Shown here: positions 1 to 6,552 of the stretch, piece by piece
Numbering within the stretch: position 1 is the stretch's first letter
Layout of the letters: the number at the start of each line of letters is the position of its first letter
Origin: Bacillota bacterium
GTDB taxonomy: Bacteria > Bacillota > Limnochordia > Darwinibacteriales > Darwinibacteriaceae
Direction: 5' to 3'
Assembly: GCA_012518325.1 (NCBI GenBank)
Contig: JAAYSR010000121.1
Location: 1-14,385 of the forward strand
DNA length: 14,385 nt
The notes under the pieces: generated by a model
The model's database searches: none
What the model was told of the DNA's origin: nothing
Seen by the model: the letters and a program-made list of their open reading frames with translations, nothing else
Translations under genes and position numbers: made by a program

Positions 1-704
1 AATTCGAAGCCGCTTCGAACGAGGTAACCCTTGCCCAAAGCCACTATGTGATCGTATCAGACCTGTCGGTTCTGGCAGAGCTCTACGAGGCCCAGACCGC
101 ATCTTCTGGCAGGCGGTCGGAGATCAGCCACTTCCTCGGCTTTGATCTGCCTGAGGATGCAGACACCGCCGCAGTTTACCGGGATATTCGTTCCAACCTC
201 CCCGGCGGCGCCTCCTTCAGCCATGTGGAGTCCGTTGATGCAGTCAAGGATGAGTTTTACACTCTCTACGGGAGCCTGTTCTTCCTAGGGCTGTTCCTGG
301 GTACACTGTTCATCATGGGAACTGTGCTGATCATCTACTACAAACAGGTGACAGAAGGCCATGAAGACAAAGAACGCTTCGAGATCATGCAGAAAGTGGG
401 CATGGGCCTGGAAGAAGTGAAAAAATCGATTCGCAGCCAAGTGCTGACTGTGTTCTTCCTGCCCCTGATTACTGCCGTGATCCATGTCGCTGCAGCCTTC
501 AGGTTCATTACCAAGCTTTTGGCCGTCTTCAACCTGACCAACATCGCCCTGTTCTCCTGGTGCACATTAGGTACGGCGCTGGTTTTTGCCCTCTTCTATG
601 CCTTTGTGTATGCCATAACTGCCAGGGTGTACTACAGAATTGTCACTGAGGGGCAGTCCGTCACACAATTTGGCCGCCCACATAGGTTGCCGTCACTTTC
701 ATAG
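1..704 (+). CDS. BceB-type FtsX-like ABC transporter permease, C-terminal part (5' truncated by window)
   Basis: The frame is open from the first complete codon at base 3, so only the C-terminal ~234 residues are seen. It is the membrane permease half of an ABC exporter/sensor of the BceAB (antimicrobial-peptide detoxification) class. Visible signs are the last FtsX-domain unit: a TM segment (about FFLGLFLGTLFIMGTVLIIYY), the cytoplasmic stretch with KQVTEGHEDKERFEIMQKVG, then KSIRSQVLTVFFLP leading into two further TM helices and the ending ITARVYYRIV. The phrases 'EGHEDKERFEIMQKVGM' and 'SIRSQVL' are characteristic of Bacillota BceB/YxdM/VraG proteins. The normal family end is near YYRIV. 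Here 15 extra residues follow, read from DNA that is antisense to the 3' end of the amidohydrolase (44-bp overlap), so the original stop may have been lost. The cognate ATPase and any BceRS system would lie upstream of the window. The substrate cannot be told. Confidence 0.85.
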   Translation, partial: FEAASNEVTLAQSHYVIVSDLSVLAELYEAQTASSGRRSEISHFLGFDLPEDADTAAVYRDIRSNLPGGASFSHVESVDAVKDEFYTLYGSLFFLGLFLGTLFIMGTVLIIYYKQVTEGHEDKERFEIMQKVGMGLEEVKKSIRSQVLTVFFLPLITAVIHVAAAFRFITKLLAVFNLTNIALFSWCTLGTALVFALFYAFVYAITARVYYRIVTEGQSVTQFGRPHRLPSLS

Positions 705-2286
705 TGAGCAGGCGATCCGGATCCACCTGAGTTATATCTTCCGGCAGTACGGTGAAGTCTGCCAGTTTACCTGCACTTAAGGAGCCCTTTATGCCTTCCT
801 CATGGGCCGCATAGGCTGAGCCCGCAGTGAAGAGGGCGAGGGCTTCTTTTGCTGTCAGGCGCTCCTCAGGGTGCCAGCCTTCCTCGGGATAGCCGCTTTG
901 GTCCCGGCGGGTGATAGCCGCGTGCATGCCCCAGAGCGGGTTACAGGGTTCCACCGGGCTGTCGGAGCCGCCGGCGGTAGGAACGCCAAGTCTAGCCATG
1001 GTTTTCCAGGCGTAGGAGAACTCGGCCAGCTCTCTGCCGACCCGGGCTTCGACAAAATGCAGGTCAGTAGGGACAAAAATTGGCTGAATATCGCAGACGA
1101 TACCCAGTTTGGCCATACGCTCCAGCTGATCGCGGCGGGTGATTTGGGCATGGATGATCCGCGGGCGGGCAGTCCAGTCTTTTTGGGCACGCTTTGCCTT
1201 CTCGCAGCTGTCCATTACCATGTCTATGGCCCGATCGCCAATGGCATGGACAGCAACCTGCAGGTTGGCCTCTGCCGCGATGGCAACCAGTTCATCCAGC
1301 TCCTCCTGGGCAAAGATGGGCAGGCCGGAAGTGGCAGGATCATCTGCATAGGGCCGGGTGAGGGCGGCTGTGCGTCCGCCCAGGGAACCGTCGGTGTAAA
1401 GCTTTAAAGGTCCCAATGTTACCTTGCCGCCCAAGGTGGGATGGGCCTTCCGCAGCTCTAAATAGGCCCGCAGTTCCTCCGGCGTCGGCATTGTAGCCTG
1501 CAGTTCCACCCTGATGGGCAGCTCACCGGCTTCCGCCAATTGGGCATAGGCCTCCAGACGGTTGATCAACGTGCGGGTTCCATGCAGGTCATTGCTTTGT
1601 ACAGTTGTCAGCCCCAAGGAGGCAGCCAGGCGGCTGGCGCTCCGGATCGCCCGTTTCAAGTCCTCAACGGTGGGGGAAGGGATGTTACGCCTCACCAGGT
1701 CAATGGCATTTTCCCGCAAGATTCCGGTAGGTTCTCCAGTCTCCAAAGCACGATCTACGCTCCCCCCTGGAGGATCATCGGTGTTCGTATTAATTTCCGC
1801 CAGTTCCAGGGCTTTGGAGTTTACCGCGCAAATGTGACCGCAGACCCGGGTGAAAAACACAGGCAGATCCCGGGAAATTCTGTCCAGATCCTCCTTGGCA
1901 GGCAGTTCCTTTTCTGCAAAAGTCTCCTCATTGAAACCGCGGCCAATGATCCAGGCGCGGTCTTGGTTCTGGCGAAGATACTCTTGGCCCAGGCGAACCA
2001 GATCGGAAACAGAACGTGCTTTGCTTAAGTCTACACCGTCCATGCCCTGGCCCAAGTTGATCAGGTGCATATGACTGTCGTTAAAACCAGGCACTGCCAC
2101 CTGGCCGCCTAGGTCATGGACTTCTGCCCACCTGCCGGCAATGGCCTTGAGTTCTTCATAGCTGCCTACAGCGAGAATTCTGTCCCCCGCCACGGCCATA
2201 GCTTCCGCTTCCGGAACTCTCTCGTCTAGCGTGATAAACTTGCCATTGTAAAAGATACGTATGAGCCCTTGTGCTGCTGTCATCAT
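661..2286 (-). CDS. YtcJ-like amidohydrolase (Amidohydro_3 family)
   Basis: This is a probable cytoplasmic metal-dependent amidohydrolase of 541 aa, the usual length for YtcJ/NfdA-like proteins (some family members are N-substituted formamide deformylases). The substrate is not predictable. Residues seen: an N-terminal beta-sandwich opening (FYNGKFITLDE), the metal-binding HxH at H72/H74 in PGFNDSHMHL, candidate carbamylated or metal-bridging K295 in GPLKLYTDGSLGG, H347 in AVHAIGDRA, H379 in IIHAQ, and catalytic Asp D442 in GGSDSPVEP. The C-terminus (LLTMKVTATYVGGQIV) is the standard family end, so the gene is intact. Two ATGs are adjacent; GGGAGG lies 4 nt before the first (2286) and 7 nt before the second (2283), so initiation at 2283 is equally or more likely. 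No signal peptide is present. The gene is divergent from the EAL-HDOD gene, and its 3' end overlaps the permease tail with no terminator seen between. Confidence 0.93.
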   Translation of the reverse strand: MMTAAQGLIRIFYNGKFITLDERVPEAEAMAVAGDRILAVGSYEELKAIAGRWAEVHDLGGQVAVPGFNDSHMHLINLGQGMDGVDLSKARSVSDLVRLGQEYLRQNQDRAWIIGRGFNEETFAEKELPAKEDLDRISRDLPVFFTRVCGHICAVNSKALELAEINTNTDDPPGGSVDRALETGEPTGILRENAIDLVRRNIPSPTVEDLKRAIRSASRLAASLGLTTVQSNDLHGTRTLINRLEAYAQLAEAGELPIRVELQATMPTPEELRAYLELRKAHPTLGGKVTLGPLKLYTDGSLGGRTAALTRPYADDPATSGLPIFAQEELDELVAIAAEANLQVAVHAIGDRAIDMVMDSCEKAKRAQKDWTARPRIIHAQITRRDQLERMAKLGIVCDIQPIFVPTDLHFVEARVGRELAEFSYAWKTMARLGVPTAGGSDSPVEPCNPLWGMHAAITRRDQSGYPEEGWHPEERLTAKEALALFTAGSAYAAHEEGIKGSLSAGKLADFTVLPEDITQVDPDRLLTMKVTATYVGGQIV

Positions 2287-2370
2287 GCAACCTCCCAGAC
2301 TTTTCTATCGTACTTGGCACTTCTGCATCTGCACCTCAATCCCTGTTGAATTTTTCCTCATTCCTTGTCA

Positions 2371-2385
2371 TTCCTCCAGGAGGAA
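2371..2385. promoter_or_regulatory. 7-bp perfect inverted repeat in divergent intergenic region
   Basis: TTCCTCC-A-GGAGGAA is a perfect 7+7 dyad around one central base, between the divergent amidohydrolase and EAL-HDOD genes. Each arm contains an SD-like AGGAGG, but no start codon sits at a usable distance in either direction, so it is not acting as a ribosome binding site for a visible gene. It could be an operator for either or both genes. This is inference only. Confidence 0.35.
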
Positions 2386-2396
2386 AACAATCGGCC

Positions 2397-2424
2397 TTGA
2401 AGAAAATGTGGATTCGGTAATAAT
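2397..2424 (+). promoter_or_regulatory. Candidate sigma-A promoter of the EAL-HDOD gene
   Basis: TTGAAG (2397-2402, 4/6 to TTGACA) and AATAAT (2419-2424, 5/6 to TATAAT) are separated by 16 bases. Predicted transcription would begin near 2431. That leaves a short leader for a start at 2455 but almost none for a start at 2437, which supports the downstream ATG. Confidence 0.4.
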
Positions 2425-2454
2425 TACGGATATGAAATGGGGCTTGGTGAATGC

Positions 2455-3612
2455 ATGGATGTGTTTCTGGCGAGGCAGCCGATTTTTAATGCTGACAGAG
2501 AAATTGTCGCCTTTGAGCTGCTTTATCGAGGCGGAAAGATCAACGCTTTTTCCGGTGAGGTTCAAGATGATGAAGCGTCTTCTAAGGTAATCTTTGATAC
2601 CTTTCAAAACTTCGGCCTGGAGACAATCACTTCAGGCTATCCCGCCTTCATAAATTTCTCCGCCAGGCTGATCGAAGAAGAGGTTGCCACGCTGTTTCGC
2701 CAAGAGTATCTGGTGGTGGAACTTCTGGAAACGATTCGACCAACGGTGGAGATTATTGAGAAATGCCGGGAACTGAAAACTGCCGGCTATCGAATTGCCC
2801 TGGATGACTTTGTCTATTCCCCGGACTGGGAACCGCTGCTGGACTTGGCTGACATTGTTAAGGTTGATTTTCGCTCAACCGGCCCCTTTGAGATCCGCCA
2901 GCTGAGGACAGTCCTTGCGAACAAAAACTGCGCATTTTTGGCCGAAAAAGTTGAGACCTGGGACGAGTTCCATCTAGCTGTGGATCTGGGTTTTACCTAT
3001 TTTCAAGGTTACTTCTTCCAGCGGCCTGAGATTTTGCAGACCAGCGGCCTCTCGCCGTTGGAGCTGCACTACATGCAGCTTGTATCCCAGGCCAACCTGC
3101 CTGAACTGGATTACCGCGAACTGGCACGCACGATCTCGATGGACGTGTCCCTTACATACAACCTGCTTAAGCTCGCCAACTCTGCCATCTTTGCTCGCCG
3201 CAGCAGGATCGCTACTGTGGAGCAGGCCTTGGTGCTTCTGGGGGAACGGGAGATTAGAAAGTGGGTAACTCTGATTGCACTGCAGGGTATGTGCGTTAAC
3301 CAGATGGACGGTCCAATCAGCCTTTCCTTGATTCGAGCCCGCTTTGCCCAGCTCTTGGCACAGGAAACGGCCTTGAAGGTTCAGCATAACAGTCTGTATC
3401 TCACAGGGCTGTTTTCCCTGCTCGATGTTATGCTGCAAAGGCCGTTGGCAAAGATTCTCGATGAAGTGCAGGCCCAGGAGGAGATCAAGGAGGCTTTGCT
3501 TGTGCATACCGGTTCCTCTGTGGCAGAGAGCTATGTGGAGGCAATTAGATGGCATCCGCTTACAGCTGCGTCACGGTTACAAATTCGTAGCCAAGGTCTC
3601 TCAGGCTTTTGA
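2455..3612 (+). CDS. EAL-HDOD domain signalling protein (YuxH-like)
   Basis: This is a cytoplasmic two-domain protein of 385 aa from the chosen start. Residues ~1-200 form an EAL fold: FELLYRG (21-25 is ELLYR, where canonical enzymes read EALxR), INFSA (N67), VVELLET (E89), ALDDF (D117, D118), KVD (136-138), AEKVE (163-167) and FQGYFF (183-188). Residues ~200-370 are an HDOD domain (SLTYNLLKLANSAIF, then ALVLLGEREIRKW), an HD-GYP-like fold without the HD catalytic pair. Family members of this arrangement (YuxH, CdgJ) influence motility or c-di-GMP output, sometimes without enzymatic activity. The start at 2455 is chosen because the family begins MDVFxARQPIF and GGTGA lies 4 nt upstream; an in-frame ATG at 2437 would add six residues. 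The C-terminus is shorter than usual for the family, and its last 17 residues are antisense to the deacetylase 3' end (53-bp overlap). Confidence 0.9.
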   Translation: MDVFLARQPIFNADREIVAFELLYRGGKINAFSGEVQDDEASSKVIFDTFQNFGLETITSGYPAFINFSARLIEEEVATLFRQEYLVVELLETIRPTVEIIEKCRELKTAGYRIALDDFVYSPDWEPLLDLADIVKVDFRSTGPFEIRQLRTVLANKNCAFLAEKVETWDEFHLAVDLGFTYFQGYFFQRPEILQTSGLSPLELHYMQLVSQANLPELDYRELARTISMDVSLTYNLLKLANSAIFARRSRIATVEQALVLLGEREIRKWVTLIALQGMCVNQMDGPISLSLIRARFAQLLAQETALKVQHNSLYLTGLFSLLDVMLQRPLAKILDEVQAQEEIKEALLVHTGSSVAESYVEAIRWHPLTAASRLQIRSQGLSGF

Positions 3613-4357
3613 TTATGTCCGGCAGCACCCGGACTGTTGCGGGACCGTTGCAGTGCATCAAGATGATTGCGCCGTTGTGGTGCTGAGTTTGAATGCGGCT
3701 GAGGATCTGTTCAGGCTTGTTGCGGGTGCTGTCCCAGTCAAAGGTGTCCAGTGACCAGCGGACAATGCGCCAGCCTTGTTCCCGGAGATAGGTTACGGAA
3801 TCCTGGCGGAGGGACCCGTAGGGAGGCCGCATAATCATTGGATAAAACCCTGTCAGCTTTTCTACTGCCTTCGATGTGGGATTAAGCTCCTGCTCAATGA
3901 TTTCCTCATTGGTCAGCAGGGCAAAGTCGGCGTGGGTGCGGGAATGGTTGGCGATTAGGTGTCCTTCAGTAAAGATGCGTTTGAGAACCGCCGGATAGCG
4001 CTGTACTTTCTCCCCTACGACAAAGAACGTGGCCAGGACATTTTCGTCCTTGAGGACATCTAAAATGGCGGAGGTATTGTGGGCATCCGGGCCGTCATCA
4101 AAGGTTAAGGCCACCTTGCCGCGGCGCTGCGGCTCTGTTTTTGCCGCACTTTGCTCTTGTGCTTCATTGGGAGCAGGCTTTGGCACACCTGGCTGTTTTA
4201 CTCGCACTGTAGGCCCTTCTTTCAACACTTGATGGGGGGGATTTCCGTCGAGAAGTTCGTTTATATAATACTGGCCGGCCTTGACCGGTACTGCAGAGGC
4301 GAGAAGCAAAATCAGCATACAGATTCCGGTCACGCGGCTCCACATCTTGTTATGCAT
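3560..4357 (-). CDS. Secreted NodB-type polysaccharide deacetylase (CE4)
   Basis: This is a predicted exported enzyme removing N- or O-acetyl groups from a cell-wall or surface polysaccharide (peptidoglycan or chitin-like). From the chosen start it is 265 aa. It has a Sec signal peptide (residues 1-27, hydrophobic CMLILLLASA, likely cleavage after VKA), a linker to ~80, then the NodB domain with all five motifs: TFDDGPD (D87/D88), HSRTH (H138, H142; metal ligands), RPPYG (177-181), DTFDW (204-208) and ILMH (H235). It is therefore probably active. The start at 4357 is chosen because TGGAGGA sits 6 nt upstream and the signal peptide then begins directly. An in-frame ATG at 4414 would add 19 polar residues before the signal peptide and has no good ribosome binding site. 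The gene is divergent from rubrerythrin, and its 3' end overlaps the EAL-HDOD gene by 53 bp. The exact polymer cannot be told. Confidence 0.93.
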   Translation of the reverse strand: MHNKMWSRVTGICMLILLLASAVPVKAGQYYINELLDGNPPHQVLKEGPTVRVKQPGVPKPAPNEAQEQSAAKTEPQRRGKVALTFDDGPDAHNTSAILDVLKDENVLATFFVVGEKVQRYPAVLKRIFTEGHLIANHSRTHADFALLTNEEIIEQELNPTSKAVEKLTGFYPMIMRPPYGSLRQDSVTYLREQGWRIVRWSLDTFDWDSTRNKPEQILSRIQTQHHNGAIILMHCNGPATVRVLPDIIKSLRDLGYEFVTVTQL

Positions 4358-4437
4358 GACATGTCCTCCACATGAACAGTTGAAAGTATCCCTAATAGGT
4401 TCGTCATTATCCAAGGATTTCCTGCACTAACATTAAA

Positions 4438-4459
4438 GATTATCATTATTCAGATAATC
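4438..4459. promoter_or_regulatory. Fur/PerR-like operator upstream of rubrerythrin
   Basis: GATTATC (4438-4444) and GATAATC (4453-4459) form a perfect 7-bp inverted repeat with an 8-nt AT-rich spacer. The left part, GATTATCATTATT, closely resembles half of the classical Fur box (GATAATCATTATC, 11 of 13). It lies 65 nt before the rubrerythrin start, where a candidate -10 (TATCAT, 4441-4446) overlaps it. PerR or Fur repression of rubrerythrin is well known in anaerobic Bacillota. The 8-nt spacing differs from the canonical 7-1-7 box, so the regulator is a guess. Confidence 0.5.
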
Positions 4460-4524
4460 CAAGTCAGGCAGGAACTTTGTCAAGCTTGCTGAAGAAGATC
4501 AGAGAAAGAAAAGGAGGAATTGAT

Positions 4525-5058
4525 GTGAACCTGAAAGGAACACAAACAGAGAAGAATCTATGGGAAGCAATTAAAGGCGAGTCTTTGGCCCGCAATAAGT
4601 ATGACTGGTATGCCAGCGCCGCCAAAAAAGAGGGCTATAATCAGATTGCCGGCATTTTTGAAGAGACCGCCCTCCACGAAAAGGAGCATGCCAAACGCCT
4701 GTCTAAGTTCTTGGGCGTAGTTCAAGGCACCGCAGAGAATCTAAAGGATGCCGCGGCTGGTGAGAACCACGAGTGGACCAGCATGTACAGGGAGTTCGCG
4801 GAAACAGCAAAGGCTGAAGGATTCGACGAAATTGCCGAAGTGTTTACAGAAATCGCCGAAGTGGAAGAGGAGCACGAAAAACGCTACTTGGCGCTTCTGG
4901 CCAGGGTGGAAGCCGGCACAGTGTTCAACAGGGAAGAGCCCATTCGCTGGAAATGCCGCAATTGCGGATACATACACACAGGCACCGAGGCCCCTGAGAT
5001 TTGCCCGGCCTGCGCCCATCCCCGTGCTTACTATGAGGAGTATGCAGAGAACTACTAA
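4525..5058 (+). CDS. rbr: Rubrerythrin
   Basis: This is a cytoplasmic non-haem di-iron peroxidase that reduces H2O2 using electrons passed from NADH through rubredoxin-type centres, and a hallmark of oxidative-stress defence in anaerobes. It is 177 aa. The ferritin-like four-helix domain carries the di-iron ligands E19 (GESLARNKY), E52xxH55 (HEKEHAKR), E83 (NHEWTSMY) and E114xxH117 (EVEEEHEKRY). A C-terminal rubredoxin-like domain follows with C144-x2-C147 (CRNCGYIHTG) and C160-x2-C163 (CPACAHP). The start is GTG at 4525 with AAGGAGG 7 nt before it, and the protein then begins (M)NLKGTQTEKNL as in the family. The overlapping ATG at 4523 is followed at once by TGA, and an in-frame TTG at 4477 would add 16 unrelated residues. 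The gene faces fprA across a hairpin, giving an O2/H2O2 detoxification pair. A Fur/PerR-like dyad lies upstream. Confidence 0.96.
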   Translation: MNLKGTQTEKNLWEAIKGESLARNKYDWYASAAKKEGYNQIAGIFEETALHEKEHAKRLSKFLGVVQGTAENLKDAAAGENHEWTSMYREFAETAKAEGFDEIAEVFTEIAEVEEEHEKRYLALLARVEAGTVFNREEPIRWKCRNCGYIHTGTEAPEICPACAHPRAYYEEYAENY

Positions 5059-5082
5059 TTTGTGTCAACGCCTTGATGAGGC

Positions 5083-5111
5083 AAAAAAGTGCACCCGATT
5101 CGGGTGCACTT
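5083..5111 (-). terminator. Rho-independent terminator of fprA (hairpin between convergent rbr and fprA)
   Basis: AAGTGCACCCG / CGGGTGCACTT make a perfect 11-bp stem around the loop ATT (5087-5111). On the minus strand the stem runs straight into T6 (the A-run at 5083-5088), a strong terminator just 5 nt after the fprA stop. On the plus strand only two Ts follow before GACTCTTA, so termination of rbr here is weaker but possible. Confidence 0.9.
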
Positions 5112-5116
5112 GACTC

Positions 5117-6310
5117 TTAGAGGCTCCGGACGAACTCTTTGCCGTATTCCTGGCAGGCGGCCAGTACTTCTTCATCAGGCACCCACTGGGTCCTGAATCC
5201 TTCGTTGACGATTTCGAAGCCTGCAACCGTTAAGTCTTCTGTGAGGAGCTTGTTGCCCTCGCCGCTCCAGCCGTAGCTGCCGAAGGCGGCAGCCTTCTTA
5301 TTCTTGAACTTCATGCCCTTAACCATTTCCAAAAGTCCCGCCATGCCGGACAGGTACCTGTTGTTGACGGTGGCGGATCCGGCCAGGATAGCCTTGGACT
5401 TGAAGATCTCTGTTACGATGTCGTTCTTGTCTTTCTTGGCCACATTATAGACTTTGACGACTACATCCGGATCTTCTGCCTGGATACCTGCGGCAATCGC
5501 TTCAGCCATAAGGCGGGTGGACTGCCACATGGTGTCGTAGACAATTGTGATCTGGTTCTCCTGGTAGTTGTTGGCCCACTTTAGGTAGGTTTCGACAATC
5601 TGCGCTGGATTGTCTCGCCAAATCACACCGTGGCTGGTGCAGATCATGTTCAGAGGCAGCTCCATGGCCAATACCTCGTTAATCTTCTTGGTTACTAGTG
5701 CACTGAAGGGTGTGAGGATATTGGCATAGTACTTCATGGCTTCTTCATACAGTTCGCAGGTGTCGGCCCGATCATTGTAGAGAGTCTCAGTAGCATAGTG
5801 CTGGCCAAAGGCATCGTTGCTGAAGAGGATGTTTTCGCCGCTCATGTATGTAAACATGGTGTCCGGCCAGTGGAGCATCGGCGCCTCCACAAAGGTCAGG
5901 GTGGATTCACCGATATCCAGTGTATCCCCAGTCTTTACGGTGACAAAGTTCCAGTCTTCGTGAAAATGCCCCTGGATGATTTTCCTGCCGTTATTGGTGC
6001 AGTAGATGGGAGTCCCCGGAATCTCCCGCATAAGCTCCCGCAGAGCTCCGCTGTGGTCGATTTCGGCGTGCTGAATGATGATATAGTCAATCTCCTTAAG
6101 GTCGATTTCATCCTTGAGATTCCGTACAAACTCTGTGTCATAGGGCAGCCACACGGTGTCAATGAGCACAACCTTTTCGTCCCTAATCAGGTAGGAGTTG
6201 TAGGAAGAACCCCTGTACGTGGAGAGTTCGTCTCCGTGGAACTTCTCAAGCTCCCAGTCAACCTTGCCAACCCAGGTGACTTTTTCGGTCAAGCGTTTCG
6301 AGGCCTGCAT
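5117..6310 (-). CDS. fprA: FprA-family A-type flavoprotein (flavodiiron protein)
   Basis: This is a cytoplasmic flavodiiron protein of 397 aa that reduces O2 to water and/or NO to N2O, drawing electrons from rubredoxin or a related donor. The N-terminal metallo-beta-lactamase domain (~1-250) carries the full di-iron ligand set: H81-x-E83-x-D85 in QHAEIDHSG, H147 (MLHWPD), D166 (FSNDAFG) and H227 (CTSHGVIW). The C-terminal flavodoxin domain (~253-397) has the FMN phosphate loop YDTMWQSTRLMAEAI, then GSATVNNRYLSGM and FGSYGWSGEG. There is no extra rubredoxin or flavin-reductase domain, so it is a minimal class A protein. The start at 6310 has GGGAG 7 nt upstream and a good promoter further up. 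Its convergent neighbour is rubrerythrin, a common functional partner. O2 versus NO preference cannot be read from sequence. Confidence 0.96.
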   Translation of the reverse strand: MQASKRLTEKVTWVGKVDWELEKFHGDELSTYRGSSYNSYLIRDEKVVLIDTVWLPYDTEFVRNLKDEIDLKEIDYIIIQHAEIDHSGALRELMREIPGTPIYCTNNGRKIIQGHFHEDWNFVTVKTGDTLDIGESTLTFVEAPMLHWPDTMFTYMSGENILFSNDAFGQHYATETLYNDRADTCELYEEAMKYYANILTPFSALVTKKINEVLAMELPLNMICTSHGVIWRDNPAQIVETYLKWANNYQENQITIVYDTMWQSTRLMAEAIAAGIQAEDPDVVVKVYNVAKKDKNDIVTEIFKSKAILAGSATVNNRYLSGMAGLLEMVKGMKFKNKKAAAFGSYGWSGEGNKLLTEDLTVAGFEIVNEGFRTQWVPDEEVLAACQEYGKEFVRSL

Positions 6311-6339
6311 AAAAACACTCCCTTCAATTTCTTAGTAAG

Positions 6340-6368
6340 ATAATACCAAATAAAGCATTTGATTACAA
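6340..6368 (-). promoter_or_regulatory. Sigma-A-type promoter of fprA
   Basis: On the minus strand, TTGTAA (6363-6368; 4/6 to TTGACA) is followed after exactly 17 nt by TATTAT (6340-6345; 5/6 to TATAAT). Transcription would start near 6333, about 22 nt before the start codon at 6310, leaving room for the GGGAG ribosome binding site. A small palindrome, CTTAGTAAG (6331-6339), sits at the predicted start site. Confidence 0.65.
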
Positions 6369-6463
6369 GAGCAGAACAGCTTTGTGTCCTCTTTTTCGTC
6401 TTTGTCTAGGGAACAAAAAGCAGATATTCGTTGCCATATGTAGAAATAATTGCCAAAACAAGC

Positions 6464-6491
6464 AAAACGCCAACCAGTCTGCCTGGCGTTT
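6464..6491 (-). terminator. Probable terminator of the 2H phosphoesterase gene
   Basis: AAACGCCA (6465-6472) pairs with TGGCGTTT (6484-6491), an 8-bp stem with an 11-nt loop. On the minus strand the stem is followed by T-rich sequence (TTTTGCTTGTTTT). It lies about 60 nt after the stop at 6553, in the roughly 240-base stretch 6311-6552. That stretch otherwise holds the fprA promoter and no convincing gene. Confidence 0.65.
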
Positions 6492-6552
6492 CATACATAT
6501 ACTTTCTGTTTTAGAAGACAATGGCGGCTTCTGCCTTGAGATTTTCTTCGTC

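Noticed and set aside
871..1407. Long plus-strand open frame opposite the amidohydrolase (178 codons), and a similar one at 1540-2028
   Set aside because: Both lie antisense to a gene with clear conserved motifs, have no ribosome binding site and no recognisable domain; they are shadows of biased codon use.
2287..2454. c-di-GMP riboswitch upstream of the EAL-HDOD gene
   Set aside because: I looked because of the gene's function, but found no GEMM-like conserved core, and the predicted leader is only about 24 nt.
4358..4414. N-terminally extended deacetylase starting at 4414
   Set aside because: The extension is polar, lies before the signal peptide and lacks an SD, while ATG 4357 has a strong, well-spaced TGGAGGA.
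4477..4524. Rubrerythrin start at the upstream TTG 4477
   Set aside because: The extra residues do not belong to the family, and AAGGAGG is placed exactly for GTG 4525.
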